Of a stretch of DNA of 64,000 nucleotides, positions 63,905-64,000 are shown piece after piece; the first letter of the stretch is position 1, and every line of letters starts with the position of its first letter. The position numbers and the translations under genes are program-made. The notes beneath the pieces are model-generated. The model saw only the letters and a list, made by a program, of their open reading frames with translations. It was not told where the DNA came from and made no database searches. Source of the stretch: Spirochaetota bacterium (lineage in GTDB: Bacteria; Spirochaetota; UBA4802; UBA5368). The stretch is taken from contig SCSX01000006.1 in the NCBI GenBank assembly GCA_004297825.1, positions 1 to 64,000 of the forward strand. The letters are read 5' to 3'.

Positions 63905-63958
63905 TAACGGGCACCATGAAGGCGCGGATTCGAATCCGCGCCTTCATGGTGCCCGTTA
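63905..63958. terminator. Perfect 54-base palindrome with GAAGGCGCG core
   Basis: A fully self-complementary 27-bp stem centred at 63931/63932; the left arm begins TAACGGGCACCATGAAGGCG. It is 84 bases after the PilZ stop. It has no U-tract (TCTCC follows). Shares GAAGGCGCGGAT with the hairpin at 26369 and GAAGGCGCG with that at 5923. Confidence 0.85.
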
Positions 63959-64000
63959 TCTCCACATCTCGCTTTGGAAGGCGTCAATGGATTGATGCAT

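Noticed and set aside
1-64000. CRISPR arrays, tRNA or rRNA genes, transposase genes
   Set aside because: I looked for regularly spaced repeats, cloverleaf-type sequences and DDE-type transposases and found none with support.

Overview
The window looks like a GC-rich, Gram-negative, flagellated and largely anaerobic bacterium; a deep-branching spirochaete is my best guess, not proven. Supporting signs are FliG and two methyl-accepting chemotaxis proteins, many lipoproteins and an outer-membrane barrel, a 7TM-PAS-LuxR regulator, c-di-GMP parts (HD-GYP, PilZ), and anaerobe-type metabolism: a CO dehydrogenase/acetyl-CoA synthase (CODH/ACS) corrinoid protein with its reactivase, a double-cubane 2-hydroxyacyl-CoA-dehydratase-like protein, YedF, and a butyryl-CoA:acetate-type CoA-transferase. 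No rRNA, tRNA, CRISPR array, prophage or intact insertion sequence was found.

Layout. 1-5 kb: the end of a DUF559 gene, a pair of inverted palindromic repeats, and a 1431-residue lipoprotein that reads as an anthrax-protective-antigen-like pore module followed by eight 54-residue repeats. 5.6-7.6 kb: small genes, a decayed VapBC-like toxin-antitoxin pair and a transglutaminase-like protein. 7.9-12.8 kb: a six-TM chemoreceptor, a lytic transglycosylase, fliG, an ATPase-fold protein and a TetR regulator. 12.8-19.4 kb: a radical SAM protein, a DUF3352-like secreted protein, and the three genes of the methanogen-type homocysteine route (DUF39, UPF0280, NIL-ferredoxin), interrupted by an outer-membrane protein. 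19.6-25.2 kb: a Cache-type chemoreceptor, STAS protein, short-chain dehydrogenase, YedF and the double-cubane protein.

25.35-26.4 kb is a compact heat-shock operon: promoter, perfect CIRCE operator, an 18-codon leader ORF, two Hsp20 genes and a perfect hairpin. 26.4-34.2 kb holds a vWA lipoprotein, an L,D-transpeptidase, the AcsC/RACo pair and a CoA-transferase. 34.6-44.9 kb carries surface lipoproteins, a CsgG-like protein, a LuxR regulator, a NarX/NarL-type two-component pair, STAS and DUF3786 proteins and a pectinacetylesterase-like protein. 45-52.7 kb has GIY-YIG, ABC-F, a PAS kinase, a DUF89 protein, an ECF sigma factor, DUF3795 and PAP2 proteins. 52.8-64 kb has carB-pyrR, a PAS/HD-GYP protein, a TetR-phosphoesterase pair, lepA and PilZ.

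The most interesting signals are the pore-like lipoprotein, a family of three long perfect hairpins sharing the core GAAGGCGCG, the isolated AcsC/RACo pair, the homocysteine triad, and an interspersed repeat that seems to have replaced the 3' end of the DUF89 gene so that it runs antisense into a kinase. All domain calls come from reading motifs by eye; none was checked by a database search.
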